Positions 35,746-44,505 are shown, counted from the first letter of the stretch. The stretch is DNA of 64,000 nt from Rubrobacter tropicus (GCF_011492945.1 NZ_CP045119.1:3844001-3908000), one strand, 5' to 3'. Notes: generated from the letters alone by a model not told the origin. Numbers and translations: made by a program.

Positions 35746-36815
35746 GCCGGCTCTACGACAGGGTCGTTACGGCCGCGGGAAGCCGGGACCTAGGGGACCT
35801 CGACGCCGCGGAGATGGACTCCCTGGAGCGGGCCAGGGGGAAGGTGGTGCGCGCCGACGAGATCGCCGAGTACATGCGGGGCCTCGCCGGCGGCAAGGGT
35901 TGGGACCTCTTCGGCGACTTCCCCCGCGTCGTGCCGCCCTTCGACAGGACCTTCATCGAGTTCCGCCACCGCCAGGACGGCCAGGTGTGGGCGCTCGGGC
36001 TTCTGTTCGAGCGGGAAGACCTCTTCCACGGGGTCCCGTTCGAGGAGGCGCTGGCCACCGTCGGGGAGGGGCGCCTCGACAGCGTCGTGAGCTGGGCGAG
36101 GGCGCGACTCTCGGGGGGCATCGAGACCGTGGAGGACCTCGAACGGATCGCCTCCCACGGGAGGCCGTCCGGCCTGTCGGCGACCGCGGCGGGCGCCGAG
36201 CAGGACGGGCCCTCGGGGAGCGGCGGGGCGCCGCGGGGGCTCAGGCGCCGCTACGAGGACGTCGCGGCCCGTGCCCGGTGGGCGTGCCGGGCGAGCCTCT
36301 TCTTCGAGCAGCACAAGGGCAAGCCGGCGGGCCCGATGCTGCGGTGGAGGATGCTCGTCGCGCCTGACCAACGCGCCGTCGGGCGCGACGACGGGGAGCC
36401 CGCGCTGGACTCGGAAGCCGCGACGGGCGGCGAGGGGGCCAAAGACGGTCTCGGCGCGGCCATTCTCCCCGCGCTTTTCGCCATAAGCCTCATGCAATGC
36501 GACAACGTCGTCGAGCGCGCCCACGAGCCGCCCAATAAGCTCTCCAAAAAGTTCGAGAAGCGGACGGGCAGGCCCCTCACCCGCTACTACACCCTCGAGA
36601 TAGAGCCCATGAAACGCGTCCTGAGGCACGAAGGCCGGGTGGAGGACCTTGGCCTGAGGAGGGCGCTGCACATATGCCGCGGACACTTCAAGACGTACAC
36701 AGAGGAGAGACCGCTCTTTGGCAGGTACGCGGGCACCTTCTTCTTCCGGGACCACGCCAGGGGCGCCAAGGAGAGCGGCGAGGTCGAGAAGGACTACGAC
36801 GTAAAGACCCCATAA
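35742..36815 (+). CDS. Conserved unknown protein, phage/mobile-element type
   Basis: 357 residues from GTG overlapping the previous stop (GTGA). The C-terminal end reads LHICRGHFKTYTEERPLFGR then GTFFFRDHARGAK, a block known from conserved proteins found in prophages and integrative elements of many bacteria. SLMQCDNVVERAHEPPNK is shared with the upstream paralogue. The middle holds a Gly/Ala-rich low-complexity linker (ATAAGAEQDGPSGSGG). No enzymatic motif recognised. It closes the four-gene coupled unit. Confidence 0.72.
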   Translation: MSRLYDRVVTAAGSRDLGDLDAAEMDSLERARGKVVRADEIAEYMRGLAGGKGWDLFGDFPRVVPPFDRTFIEFRHRQDGQVWALGLLFEREDLFHGVPFEEALATVGEGRLDSVVSWARARLSGGIETVEDLERIASHGRPSGLSATAAGAEQDGPSGSGGAPRGLRRRYEDVAARARWACRASLFFEQHKGKPAGPMLRWRMLVAPDQRAVGRDDGEPALDSEAATGGEGAKDGLGAAILPALFAISLMQCDNVVERAHEPPNKLSKKFEKRTGRPLTRYYTLEIEPMKRVLRHEGRVEDLGLRRALHICRGHFKTYTEERPLFGRYAGTFFFRDHARGAKESGEVEKDYDVKTP

Positions 36816-36894
36816 CGGCCCGTTACGGGAGCGTCAGGGGCACCGCGGCCGTGAATGTTTATTCGCCCTCGTAACACCGCCCCGAAACCGGCCC

Positions 36895-37165
36895 CGGATC
36901 ACGCGCTGGCGACGGCAAGATGGAGGCCATCAGCGCCCTGCGGGTGGCCCGCCGCTCGGCGGTGAAGGCCAGGACCCAGGCGGCAAACTAGCTCAAGGCG
37001 CTGCGCGTCACCGCCCCGGACGAGCTGCGCGACCGGCTGCCCGTCCTCCGGGTGGCGGACCTCGTGAGGATGGCCTCCCGCTTCCGGCCCGACGGGGATC
37101 CCGAGGGCGCGGCCGAAGCGACCAAGTTCGCCATGAGGTCGGTGGCCCGCCGCTGCCGGGAGGCT
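36895..37165 (+). pseudogene. IS110-family transposase remnant
   Basis: One frame reads GDGKMEAISALRVARRSAVK, ARTQAAN, then an in-frame TAG, then LKALRVTAPDELRDRLP, ADLVRMASRFRPDG and ATKFAMRSVARRC. This is the internal RSAVKARTQAANQL block of IS110-type transposases. Both the DEDD catalytic domain and the C-terminal Ser region are missing, so it is a dead fragment at the right side of the island. Confidence 0.8.
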
Positions 37166-37255
37166 ACCCGCCCACGCCGACCCTGTGCGTTCGCCGAACG
37201 AGGCGTTGGTCTTCGAGCCACCCTGGCCCGGCGGAAGGTTCGAGACGCCTCTGAC

Positions 37256-37705
37256 TCAACGCCTCCCGTTTCGTGCTCCTCGGACGATCAAGACCGGGCA
37301 ACGGGCGTTCCGGACCACTCTGTCGGAGACGCCGCCCGTCAAGGCGCGCCGTAGCTTACCCCGCCGTCGGCCGCCCAGGACGATGAAGCCGGCACCGATC
37401 TCCTCGCTCACCTCCAGAATCGCGTCGGCGGGACGACCGCTCATTCTGAGGTGGGTCCTGGCGACGATCCCACCGGCGTCCTCGATCTTCGCGACCTGTT
37501 GATCGAGGCATCCCTGCGCCTCTTGCCTTAGCCATTCGACCAGGCCCTCGTGACGTTCAAACCAGGGCGGGTGCCCCCGCCCGACGTGGACCACGTGCAG
37601 CGCCGAGTCGGTCGACGCGGCGAGGGTCATCGCCACCAGGGGAGCCGCGTCCGATTCCCTCGAACCACCGGCGGCCAGGAGGACCCTCCCGGGTGAGACC
37701 GCCAT
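37256..37705 (-). CDS. Universal stress protein (UspA family)
   Basis: 149 residues from the ATG at 37705, typical Usp length. The ATP-binding pattern G-2x-G-9x-G-(S/T) appears near the end in GGRRRGKLRRALTGGVSDRV, and the family ending RCPVLIVRG follows. The N-terminus GRVLLAAGGSRES is the usual first strand with DGS replaced by GGS. It is next to a GNAT-like gene on the same strand and beyond the island boundary. Confidence 0.88.
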   Translation of the reverse strand: MAVSPGRVLLAAGGSRESDAAPLVAMTLAASTDSALHVVHVGRGHPPWFERHEGLVEWLRQEAQGCLDQQVAKIEDAGGIVARTHLRMSGRPADAILEVSEEIGAGFIVLGGRRRGKLRRALTGGVSDRVVRNARCPVLIVRGARNGRR

Positions 37706-37921
37706 CCCGTCTTTGCCCTTCCCCTCGAGCACCTCAACCGGTGGACGACGGAGAGTCGTTGCGGTGCCAACGCCCCGGTGGCCGTGACGCGGGAAGCCCG
37801 TGTGCTTGGGGCGCACGCCGGCGGGCCCACGGGTGGCCGAAACGGCGCGCGCGAAAGGGGCGCCGTTTCCGCCAACACCTTTGTCGCCCTTCGCGTCTCT
37901 CTCGTCCCTCACCCGTGCCTC

Positions 37922-38992
37922 CTACCTGACCCAAAATGTCATCTCGCCGTCCCCCGCGCTGTAGGACCAGTGGGCGGGGTGCAATGCCGTCTCGTGCATC
38001 CCGGGGTCGGCGAACCTGACCAGCAGCGTGTGACGTCTCTCCTCGCGCGAGAAGAACCCCAAGCTCCACAGGTCCTCGGCCTGGGGCGAGGTTGCGGACT
38101 CCACGAAGCGGTACCGCACGATGTACGCGCCCGCCTTCGCGAAGTGCCGCACCGCCTCCCTCAGCAGCGAGCGGGCGACGTCGCGGCGTCCCGGCCGCAC
38201 CGTGAGGTCGAGCACGTGGCCGTCCCCGCCCTCCCGGGTGACCCGCAGCACGGCGTAGCCGAGCAGGGCCTCCCCCGCCCTTACGCCGAGGACGGTCACG
38301 GGGACGGCGGGCGAGCCGGGACCGTAGCGCCACCGCAGGAACGCCGCGTCCTTCTCCGCGAGGCAGGGGATGGCGGCGGCGACCCCCTCGAAGAGGTCGT
38401 CGAACGACCCGTCGAACCCGCCCAGGGCATCGACCTCGTGCTTGCCCGCGAAGACCCCGCCCAGGACGCCGTCGAGCGCCCGAAGCCCCCGGGTGGCGGA
38501 CCCTAGCAAGGGCCGGAGCCGCGCGGGGGCTCTCGGCACCCTCGAGAGGTCCAGCAGCTTCGCGTCGTACCGCAGCCTGCCCGCCTTCTCGGCCCCGAGC
38601 CGCGTCTCGACGGCCATGGCCTCCCCCACCTGGTCCAAGGAGACACGGTTCTCGGCGACGCGGAAGAAGCGGCGCATCAGCGAGATGGCGTGGAAGCCGT
38701 ACCCCGGCAAGACCTGGAAGTCCGCCGGGGTGTGGGCGACGACCCGCTCCCCGTTCACGCGGTAGTATTGGGGCACCGCCGCGAGGTGTCCGACCACCTC
38801 GTCTTCCTCCGTCGCCACCACCCAGCGGCGCATGTGCTCGTCCGCCAGCGGGTGGCTCGCCAACCACCCCCAAACGGAGCGGTGCCACGCGGTATCGTGG
38901 GCCTCGGGATGGTCGGGGTAGACGAGCGTGCGCAGCCTGTCCACGCCGCGCAGGAGGTCCTCGCCCTCGAGCGGCCTGACGGTCGCCTTCAT
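37922..38992 (-). CDS. GNAT-like acetyltransferase (Eis-like)
   Basis: 356 residues from the ATG at 38992. The first domain has the GNAT acetyl-CoA region (WVVATEEDEVVGHLAAVPQY, then VLPGYGFHAISLMRRF). A second GNAT-like half has GYAVLRVTREGGDGHVLDLT. The end WSYSAGDGEMTFW is nearly repeated at the right edge of the window (63872-64000), so at least two paralogues exist near the sortase genes. Substrate unknown. Confidence 0.75.
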   Translation of the reverse strand: MKATVRPLEGEDLLRGVDRLRTLVYPDHPEAHDTAWHRSVWGWLASHPLADEHMRRWVVATEEDEVVGHLAAVPQYYRVNGERVVAHTPADFQVLPGYGFHAISLMRRFFRVAENRVSLDQVGEAMAVETRLGAEKAGRLRYDAKLLDLSRVPRAPARLRPLLGSATRGLRALDGVLGGVFAGKHEVDALGGFDGSFDDLFEGVAAAIPCLAEKDAAFLRWRYGPGSPAVPVTVLGVRAGEALLGYAVLRVTREGGDGHVLDLTVRPGRRDVARSLLREAVRHFAKAGAYIVRYRFVESATSPQAEDLWSLGFFSREERRHTLLVRFADPGMHETALHPAHWSYSAGDGEMTFWVR

Positions 38993-39230
38993 CGTCCTGC
39001 CCCCCTCACCCGCGCGCCTTCCCGTCCCCCACCCTCGACCTCGGCCCTGCCGACGGGCTCGGCCCGCGCCATGAGCCCGTCGGTGTAGTAGTCCGGCGGC
39101 GCGCAGTCCCGCGGCGCGCAGGTCCGCAACCCAGGCCCGCGCCCGCCACCTCCGGCCCACCGTCTTTTTCGCGTCCTCGAGTCCCAAGCTGTCACACCCG
39201 CTGTCGGTGGTACGGTCTTCTCTTGCCGCG

Positions 39231-39252
39231 GGACCCGCCGGTTCTGGCGGGG
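39231..39252 (-). terminator. Weak hairpin after the first sortase gene
   Basis: CCCGCC/GGCGGG arms (39234-39239 and 39246-39251) around a 6-nt loop lie a few bases after the sortase stop at 39258. No T-run follows, so its role as a terminator is uncertain. Confidence 0.35.
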
Positions 39253-39257
39253 GGCCG

Positions 39258-39917
39258 TCACGCCTTCTCCTTCGTCTCGGCCAACTCTGCCCGGACGACC
39301 AGCCGCTCCGAGTAGTCCGGGAGGGTGCAGGTCTGCAGGCTCACTATGTTCTTTCCGGGGATGGGCTTCTTGACGGAGACCCTGTCCGGCGGCACCACCA
39401 TCCTATCGAAGACCCGGTAGACGTAGCGCGTGCCCTTCGAGTCCTCGAGCAACACGCTGTCGCCGCGTCTGAGGGTGTTCAGGTCCCAGAAGACGAGGAA
39501 GCTCCTCGTGCGCGGGTAGCCCAGGCGGTGACCGGCGATGTACACGTTGGCCTCCTCCCACGGGAAGCCGGTGTCCTCGACGTGGAGGGCGCCGCCCCGA
39601 AGGGCCACCTCGTCGTCCGCGGCGGCGTCGGAGACTGGCACGTCGCGCACCCGGTCCATCTTGGGGACCGTCAGGGTGAGGGCCTTGTCCCGGGAGACTT
39701 CCGCTGCGGCGGCGCCCCCGCCCGGTTCGGCGGGGCCCCGCAGCTGGGAGAGCGTCGCGAAGAGGGCCGAGATCACGAGGGCAGACCCGAGGGTAAGGAG
39801 CGCGATGCGGCCGAGGTCGCGCCCTCCGGGGCGCCGCCGCTTAGGCCGCCGGGTGTTCTCCGAGAAGGACGCCGGGTTCCGGGCGGACTGGCGACCCGCC
39901 CTCACCCTTCCCCGCAT
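39258..39917 (-). CDS. Class E sortase (sortase A of window)
   Basis: 219 residues from the ATG at 39917. A basic N-terminus and one membrane helix (IALLTLGSALVISALFATL) anchor it with the active domain outside. Catalytic residues: His in NVYIAGHRLGYP, Cys in VSLQTCTLPDY, Arg in ERLVVRAEL. TLP-D-Y after the Cys is typical for class E. It overlaps the end of an unknown gene by 16 nt and is third in a three-gene unit with another sortase. Sortases of this class attach proteins to the cell wall of Actinobacteria. Confidence 0.92.
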   Translation of the reverse strand: MRGRVRAGRQSARNPASFSENTRRPKRRRPGGRDLGRIALLTLGSALVISALFATLSQLRGPAEPGGGAAAAEVSRDKALTLTVPKMDRVRDVPVSDAAADDEVALRGGALHVEDTGFPWEEANVYIAGHRLGYPRTRSFLVFWDLNTLRRGDSVLLEDSKGTRYVYRVFDRMVVPPDRVSVKKPIPGKNIVSLQTCTLPDYSERLVVRAELAETKEKA

Positions 39918-40375
39918 CCCTCTTCGGATTGCCGCTCGGGTTCCGGGGCGGATTCCGGGTCGGGCGCTCGCACTGGTTCTCCGCCGCTGCTCCCCGCGAT
40001 TGCGCGAGGCTGTTGCCCGGCCGAGCCCGGAACGTCCCCGACGGCCTCCAGCACCACGGAATCTTCCGCGACCTTCACGGTCACAGACTCCACCCCCGCC
40101 CAGTGCTCGAGCCAGATCGGGTCCTCGAGGATCGCAGGGTCGAGCCAGAGTCCCCACCCGTCACGCTCGCCGTGGTCGAGGTTGCCCTCGAAGACGCTCT
40201 CGGGCTCGCCGGGCCCGCTGCGGTGGATGCCGTTGCGGGAGCGGAACGATTGCACGGAGGAGGGGCTCGTCCCGAGTGCGTCGGCGATCCACTCGTCCGT
40301 TTTGTTCGCCGTCACCCACTCCTGTATCCGCCCTGCGTGTGGCTTCAACGCTACGCGCTTCTTGGGAGCCGTCAT
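39902..40375 (-). CDS. Unknown protein between two sortase genes
   Basis: 157 residues. The first part (RVALKPHAGRIQEWVTANKT, SPSSVQSFRSRNGIHR) resembles a helix-turn-helix. The middle holds VTVKVAEDSVVLEAVGDVP, a repeated strand pattern, and the end is Pro/Glu-rich and probably unfolded. The ATG overlaps the upstream sortase stop (ATGA) and the end overlaps the downstream sortase start. Coupling to both sortases suggests a joint role, possibly regulatory, but no family was recognised. Confidence 0.6.
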   Translation of the reverse strand: MTAPKKRVALKPHAGRIQEWVTANKTDEWIADALGTSPSSVQSFRSRNGIHRSGPGEPESVFEGNLDHGERDGWGLWLDPAILEDPIWLEHWAGVESVTVKVAEDSVVLEAVGDVPGSAGQQPRAIAGSSGGEPVRAPDPESAPEPERQSEEGCGEG

Positions 40376-41166
40376 GACGTCGCCCTCGCCTCCTCGACTT
40401 GCGGTGTTCGTTGCTGGGATTGCCCCGGGTCCGCCCCCGTGCGTCCCTGATCGGACGGCCCGCCCCGCGCGTCGACGGTCTGTACGAGCTCGGCCTGGAC
40501 GATCAGGCGCCGGGAGTAGTCCGGCAGCGTGCAGGTCTGGAGGGTGAGAATGTTCTTGCCGGGTTCGGTGTCGGTGACGGAGGTGTCGGAGGGTCCGACC
40601 GTGAACTCCTTGAAGACCTTGTAGGTGTACTCGGTACCTTCGGCGTCGGTGACGAAGACCTCGTCGCCCACGGCCACCTCGTTCATGTCCCAGAAGGTCA
40701 GCCAGCTCTCGGTGTTGGGGTAGCCGAGGCGGTGGCCGGCGATGTAGACGTTCGCCTCGTCCTGCCAGGGGAAGCCCGTGCCCTCGAGGTGGATGGCGGC
40801 GTACTTCTTCAGAGAGGCCTCGTCGTCCCCCGTCGTAGTGGGGATCTCGTCGTCGTCAATGCGGCTCATCGCGGAGACGGTCAGCTTCAGGGTCTTGTCC
40901 TCGGGCCCCGCCTCGGTTGTCTCCTCGTTGCCCTGCGTGGTCTCGAGCCTGGGGACGTTGAAGCCGCCGGGGTCCTCGCTGTTGGTCGCCGTGCTGTCCA
41001 GGCGACCGGCCAAGAAGAACGAGGCGACGAGGGCGATCCCGGCGAGGAGCATGACCGGGCTGAGCACCCAGAGGATTATCTTGCCGACCCGAGATCCGCT
41101 TCGCGATCCGCGCCCGGCCCGCCCTTCCTCGGCCGTCTGCGCCGCCATCCTGCCGTCGCCGCTCAT
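40372..41166 (-). CDS. Class E sortase
   Basis: 264 residues. After a basic cytoplasmic segment comes one membrane helix (VLSPVMLLAGIALVASFFLA). The catalytic residues are in NVYIAGHRLGYPNTESW (His), LTLQTCTLPDY (Cys) and SRRLIVQAEL (Arg). The sequence is very close to the sortase at 61788-62477, including NSEDPGGFNVPRLET against NSDDPSGFNVPRLET, so the two are recent paralogues. A long C-terminal Gln/Gly-rich tail follows the domain. First gene of a three-gene coupled unit. Confidence 0.93.
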   Translation of the reverse strand: MSGDGRMAAQTAEEGRAGRGSRSGSRVGKIILWVLSPVMLLAGIALVASFFLAGRLDSTATNSEDPGGFNVPRLETTQGNEETTEAGPEDKTLKLTVSAMSRIDDDEIPTTTGDDEASLKKYAAIHLEGTGFPWQDEANVYIAGHRLGYPNTESWLTFWDMNEVAVGDEVFVTDAEGTEYTYKVFKEFTVGPSDTSVTDTEPGKNILTLQTCTLPDYSRRLIVQAELVQTVDARGGPSDQGRTGADPGQSQQRTPQVEEARATS

Positions 41167-41526
41167 GCGGGGGCCTTTGCCATGCCGTCGGCCCGCGCCA
41201 CGCGGCGGTCGCGCCGCGCGGACGTGCCGCGTCCGCCGTTCTCCGCCGGACCGCCGCGCGGCGGTCTATCCGACGGCCGTAGCTGGAGGGACGGCCCGTG
41301 GATCACGCGACCGACGCCGCGATCCGCGCCCGCCACGAGCGTCCTCTGTCGATGCCCTCTTGCCGGTACGAATTTCTTGCCCCCGCGGGCAACCCGCCCG
41401 CCGCGATTTTTGCCCAACGCGCGCACCTCTCTTTCTGGGTTTCGGTGGTCGACCGGCGCCCGGGCGCGACGACCGCGCCCCAGGGCTATGCCGACGGCTC
41501 AGGGATCCTTGCTTGGAGAGCCTTGC
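41167..41526. other. Intergenic region with no recognised gene
   Basis: 360 bases. A basic 87-codon reading (41163-41426, minus) overlaps the sortase start but has the composition of a shadow frame and no family features. No promoter could be assigned with confidence. Confidence 0.45.
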
Positions 41527-41889
41527 CTAGCGGCTCAAGAGAGCACGGGGGAGCCGCGGCGGCGGCGGCTCGGGGGGGAGGTAAGCCTCGAGGGGCCTCC
41601 GTTGACGCGAGGCCCGCCGGCAGCCGACGAACGCGAAGAAGGCGGGCGCCGCGGCGCCCGCGGCCGCCAGCACGGCGGCCGGGCAGCTCGACGACGGCTC
41701 CGCGTGGGTGGCGTGGGACAACTGGGTGGCAGGCGGGCACCCGCCGTCGTCGCACAGGCCCGCCCCTTCCAGGTAGGGATGCGAGACCAGGAACACGAAG
41801 ACCAAAAGCACCGAGGCCGCCAGCAGCGCGGGCCGGACGAACGACGTCCGTGCCAAAGGGGCTCCAAGGGGGATTCGTGCGGGCGACAT
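41527..41889 (-). CDS. Small membrane protein with Cys/His-containing loop
   Basis: 120 residues from the ATG at 41889. A first helix (PALLAASVLLVFVFLVSH) is followed by a loop with GLCDDGGCPPATQLSHATHA and a second helix (AVLAAAGAAAPAFFAFVGC), then a Pro/Arg-rich tail. The layout (helix, Cys/His loop, helix, basic tail) resembles the LQVFRL-type proteins, but the defining motifs are absent, so a relationship is only possible. No partner gene is evident. Confidence 0.6.
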   Translation of the reverse strand: MSPARIPLGAPLARTSFVRPALLAASVLLVFVFLVSHPYLEGAGLCDDGGCPPATQLSHATHAEPSSSCPAAVLAAAGAAAPAFFAFVGCRRASRQRRPLEAYLPPEPPPPRLPRALLSR

Positions 41890-42025
41890 AACGGGACGGA
41901 TTATACAGGTCGTGCGGGTGCGGAGTGGCCGGCGCGGGCCCGCGGACTCTACGCGGGGCGGATCTCCGAGGTGGTGGCCGCCGCGTCGTCGTGGGCGACA
42001 GCCCCTCCGAAGTGACACCATCGCG

Positions 42026-42622
42026 TCAGTCGGCGCGGGGGCGCAACCCGGTCACGGTAACCGCGACGAGCCGGCGGACCGCGGCCTCGGACGGCATGCT
42101 GCCTGCCGCCCCGAGGGCGTGGAGGCAGTAGCTCGCGAGCTCCTCGGGCGCGACATCGTTTCGGACGTCGCCGGTCTCCGCGCCCTCGCTCAGCAGGTCT
42201 CTGATCAAGTCGCGGAGTTGCTGCCGCGTCCCGGCGACGTGCTGGCCCCGATGCAGGAACGCCGCGAGTTCGCCGGCGTGGTGCCCGTGGGACTCGCTGG
42301 AGATGAGGGCGTAGGCCCCGAGCACCGCTTCGAGCCGCCCGCCGGCGTCGACGGCTTGGTCCCGGACCTCGGTGAGGTGTCCGAGGTGGCCGGCGACCTG
42401 GCGCTCGTGCCAGGCGAGCAGGATCGCCTCGACGTCCGGGAAGTACTTGTACAGCGTGGCGCGTCCGATGCCGGTCTCCTCGGCGATCCGCGACATCGTC
42501 ACCGATAGCAGCCCGCGCTCGGCCACCAGCGCCGCCGTGGCGTCCAGGGTCGCCTCGCGCACCGCCCGACGGTGCGCCTCGATCGTCTCGTTCCACAGCT
42601 TCGGCACCACCCCATTATACAT
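42026..42622 (-). CDS. TetR-family transcriptional regulator
   Basis: 198 residues from the ATG at 42622. The N-terminal helix-turn-helix reads LLSVTMSRIAEETGIGRATL then YKYFPDVEAIL, the classic TetR pattern. The C-terminal domain is helical with a His-rich loop (ESHGHHAGELAAFLHRG). It is divergent from two small membrane-protein genes, with an inverted repeat between them that probably binds it. Confidence 0.92.
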   Translation of the reverse strand: MYNGVVPKLWNETIEAHRRAVREATLDATAALVAERGLLSVTMSRIAEETGIGRATLYKYFPDVEAILLAWHERQVAGHLGHLTEVRDQAVDAGGRLEAVLGAYALISSESHGHHAGELAAFLHRGQHVAGTRQQLRDLIRDLLSEGAETGDVRNDVAPEELASYCLHALGAAGSMPSEAAVRRLVAVTVTGLRPRAD

Positions 42623-42635
42623 AACGACGATATTA

Positions 42636-42677
42636 AGACAATATGAATTGACATAGACGAATTGTCTCGTTAAGCTG
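42636..42677 (+). promoter_or_regulatory. Promoter and TetR operator candidate
   Basis: A TTGACA -35 box (42648-42653) is 17 nt from TAAGCT (42671-42676), in a locally AT-rich stretch. It is flanked by the inverted repeat AGACAAT (42636-42642) and ATTGTCT (42661-42667). The arrangement suits autoregulation by the divergent TetR protein and control of the downstream membrane genes. Confidence 0.55.
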
Positions 42678-42718
42678 CGCCCCCACGGAAACCTTGACGT
42701 CCACGCGCTACGGAGGAC

Positions 42719-42916
42719 ATGAACATGGACGACCCAACCCGCTACCCCGACACCGGCGACGACACCGGCGTAAGGCCAGATCGCGGATCGACCACCGGCA
42801 CACCGCGCTGGGTGAAGGTGGTTGGGATCGTCGCCCTCGTCCTGGTCGTGCTGGTCGTCGTGATGCTCCTCGCCGGCGGTGGCAGCCACGGTCCTGGTAT
42901 TCACACACCGGGATGA
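42719..42916 (+). CDS. Small single-helix membrane protein
   Basis: 65 residues. An acidic N-terminus (MNMDDPTRYPDTGDDTG) is followed by one membrane helix (VVGIVALVLVVLVVVMLLAG) and a short end GGSHGPGIHTPG. It precedes a DUF2269-like gene with an ATGA overlap, so the two are co-translated. It has the form of small proteins found next to DUF2269-like genes and TetR regulators in Actinobacteria. Function unknown. Confidence 0.8.
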   Translation: MNMDDPTRYPDTGDDTGVRPDRGSTTGTPRWVKVVGIVALVLVVLVVVMLLAGGGSHGPGIHTPG

Positions 42917-43437
42917 CCATGAAGCCCCGCGTCCGCAAGTTCGCGCTCACCGCGCACGTCGCCTCCTCGGTCGGCTGGCTGGGCGCGGTCGTCGTCTTCC
43001 TCGCCCTCGCCGTGGTCGGGTTGACCGGCCGGGATGCCCAGACGGTGCGTGGCGCCTACCTCGTGATGGAGCCGGCCGCCTGGTTCGTCCTCGTCCCGTT
43101 GGCCTTCGCCACGCTCACGACCGGGATCGTCCAGTCGCTGGGCACCAAGTGGGGCTTGTTCCGGCACTACTGGGTCCTGTTCAAACTCCTGATAACCGTC
43201 TTTGCCACCGTCGTGTTGCTGGTGTACATGGAGACATTTGGCTACCTGGCGGGCGTCGCGGCAGATCCGACTGCCGATCTCGGCGTGGTGCGCAACCCAT
43301 CTCCCGGGCTCCACGCTGCACTCGCCCTGCTGGTGTTGCTCGTGGCCACGGTGCTTGCGGTGTACAAGCCGCGGGGCATGACCCCGTACGGGCGGCGTAA
43401 GCAGCATGAGGATGGCCACGAAGGCCGCTCCCGCTAG
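42913..43437 (+). CDS. DUF2269-like four-helix membrane protein
   Basis: 174 residues from the ATG that overlaps the previous stop. Four membrane helices, with SSVGWLGAVVVFLALAVVGL, FATLTTGIVQSLGTKWGLF and RHYWVLFKLLITVFATVVLL. The HAALALLVLL helix leads to a basic tail ending TPYGRRKQHEDGHEGRSR. Related integral membrane proteins are of unknown function. The pair is under the TetR regulator. Confidence 0.78.
   Translation: MTMKPRVRKFALTAHVASSVGWLGAVVVFLALAVVGLTGRDAQTVRGAYLVMEPAAWFVLVPLAFATLTTGIVQSLGTKWGLFRHYWVLFKLLITVFATVVLLVYMETFGYLAGVAADPTADLGVVRNPSPGLHAALALLVLLVATVLAVYKPRGMTPYGRRKQHEDGHEGRSR
43386..43405. repeat. 20-bp direct repeat, copy 1
   Basis: GTACGGGCGGCGTAAGCAGC lies inside the end of the DUF2269-like gene (encoding YGRRKQ) and is repeated exactly at 44315-44334. 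The second copy lies in noncoding sequence, so a fragment of a related gene may remain there. Confidence 0.6.
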
Positions 43438-43672
43438 CTTCGAGACCCGGCTGCACGACGACGGGCCCGCCCCTAGCCCCACCTCTGCCACGGAGGCTAC
43501 GAACCTTATCTCCCCTACCGCTCCCAGTAGGCCTCGCAGATCAGCGACAAACGCGGGAAGTGGGAAGACACCTCTCCCGTGATCCCTACCCGGAGGTCTC
43601 CGGCGGCGAGGGCGGCATCACGGTACTCGTCGCCGAGCGTTTCCGAAGTCAGAGTGGCGCCGTGGCATCGTT

Positions 43673-43954
43673 GTGACGGACGCTGACGGGCGCCGGATGC
43701 CTTTTCCGGACGACGGCTTCGATGTGGTCTTCCTCGTCGACGTGGTCGGTGAGATACCGGACAAGCCAGCGTTTTTCGGGGAGTGTGCGCGGGTGCTCAA
43801 ACCGGGCGGCGTCCTGGCAGTTACCGAGCAGATCAGCGATCCGGACTTCCATCTGCCGAGTTCCGTTCGGACGCTCGCCGCCGCCGCGGGGTTGATGGAG
43901 GATGGCCTGGAGGGGCTCCCCTGGTGGACATACACCGCACGTTTTCGCAAGTAG
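43673..43954 (+). pseudogene. Fragment of a class I SAM-dependent methyltransferase
   Basis: 93 residues from GTG. PFPDDGFDVVFLVDVVGEIP then CARVLKPGGVLAVTEQISDP matches the middle and C-terminal motifs (post-I, II and III) of methyltransferases. The SAM-binding motif I (VLDxGxGxG) is absent upstream, so only the C-terminal part remains. No ribosome-binding site is evident. It is probably a dead fragment. Confidence 0.7.
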
Positions 43955-44505
43955 ACCGAACGCGGGGCCTGGTCGGGCATGGACACTGGCCGCTTCGCCC
44001 AAGCCCCCTTTTCCTAGCCTACTCACCCGACGTAGCCGTAGTGGGGTTCTCGCTTGTTGGGCTGATGATTATTTGTTTGGGTGGACGGCTATGCGAGTTT
44101 CGGGGCCTCCGACGGAGCGTTCGGCCGAGATCCGGGACCGGATTTCGGAGTGGTGTTACAGGGTCGCATAAAGATTCAGCGACGCCAGAGACCTGCTCGG
44201 CGTTCTCGGCCGACCAGCACCCGAGCGCTTTGGAGACTGTAAACCTCTAACAAAGGGCGTCGTTACTGCCAGGCTGATGGCACGCATACGCCGGGCCATC
44301 GATGGCGAGATCTGGTACGGGCGGCGTAAGCAGCGCGAGCGGTGTCGCGGCCGTAGGTGCAACGATTCCTGTCCTGACCTTGCTGAGGCGACGGCGGCAC
44401 GGGGGCGCAATCGGTTGTCTCCGAGACTGTGTGAAAACCCTCGAAGGGGGAAAGTCCCGGGCGTCCTGCTACTTCTCCCGGCGCATAATCGTATACTCTG
44501 GCGTC
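43955..44505. other. Intergenic region with repeat copy 2
   Basis: 551 bases without a supported gene. It contains the second copy of the 20-bp repeat (44315-44334) and a possible -10 box TATACT at 44492-44497 directly before the next gene, which may be read as a leaderless transcript. The rest shows nothing recognisable. Confidence 0.45.

Noticed and set aside
41163-41426. 87-codon frame overlapping a sortase start
   Set aside because: Arg/Gly-rich composition without motif or good binding site; probably noncoding.
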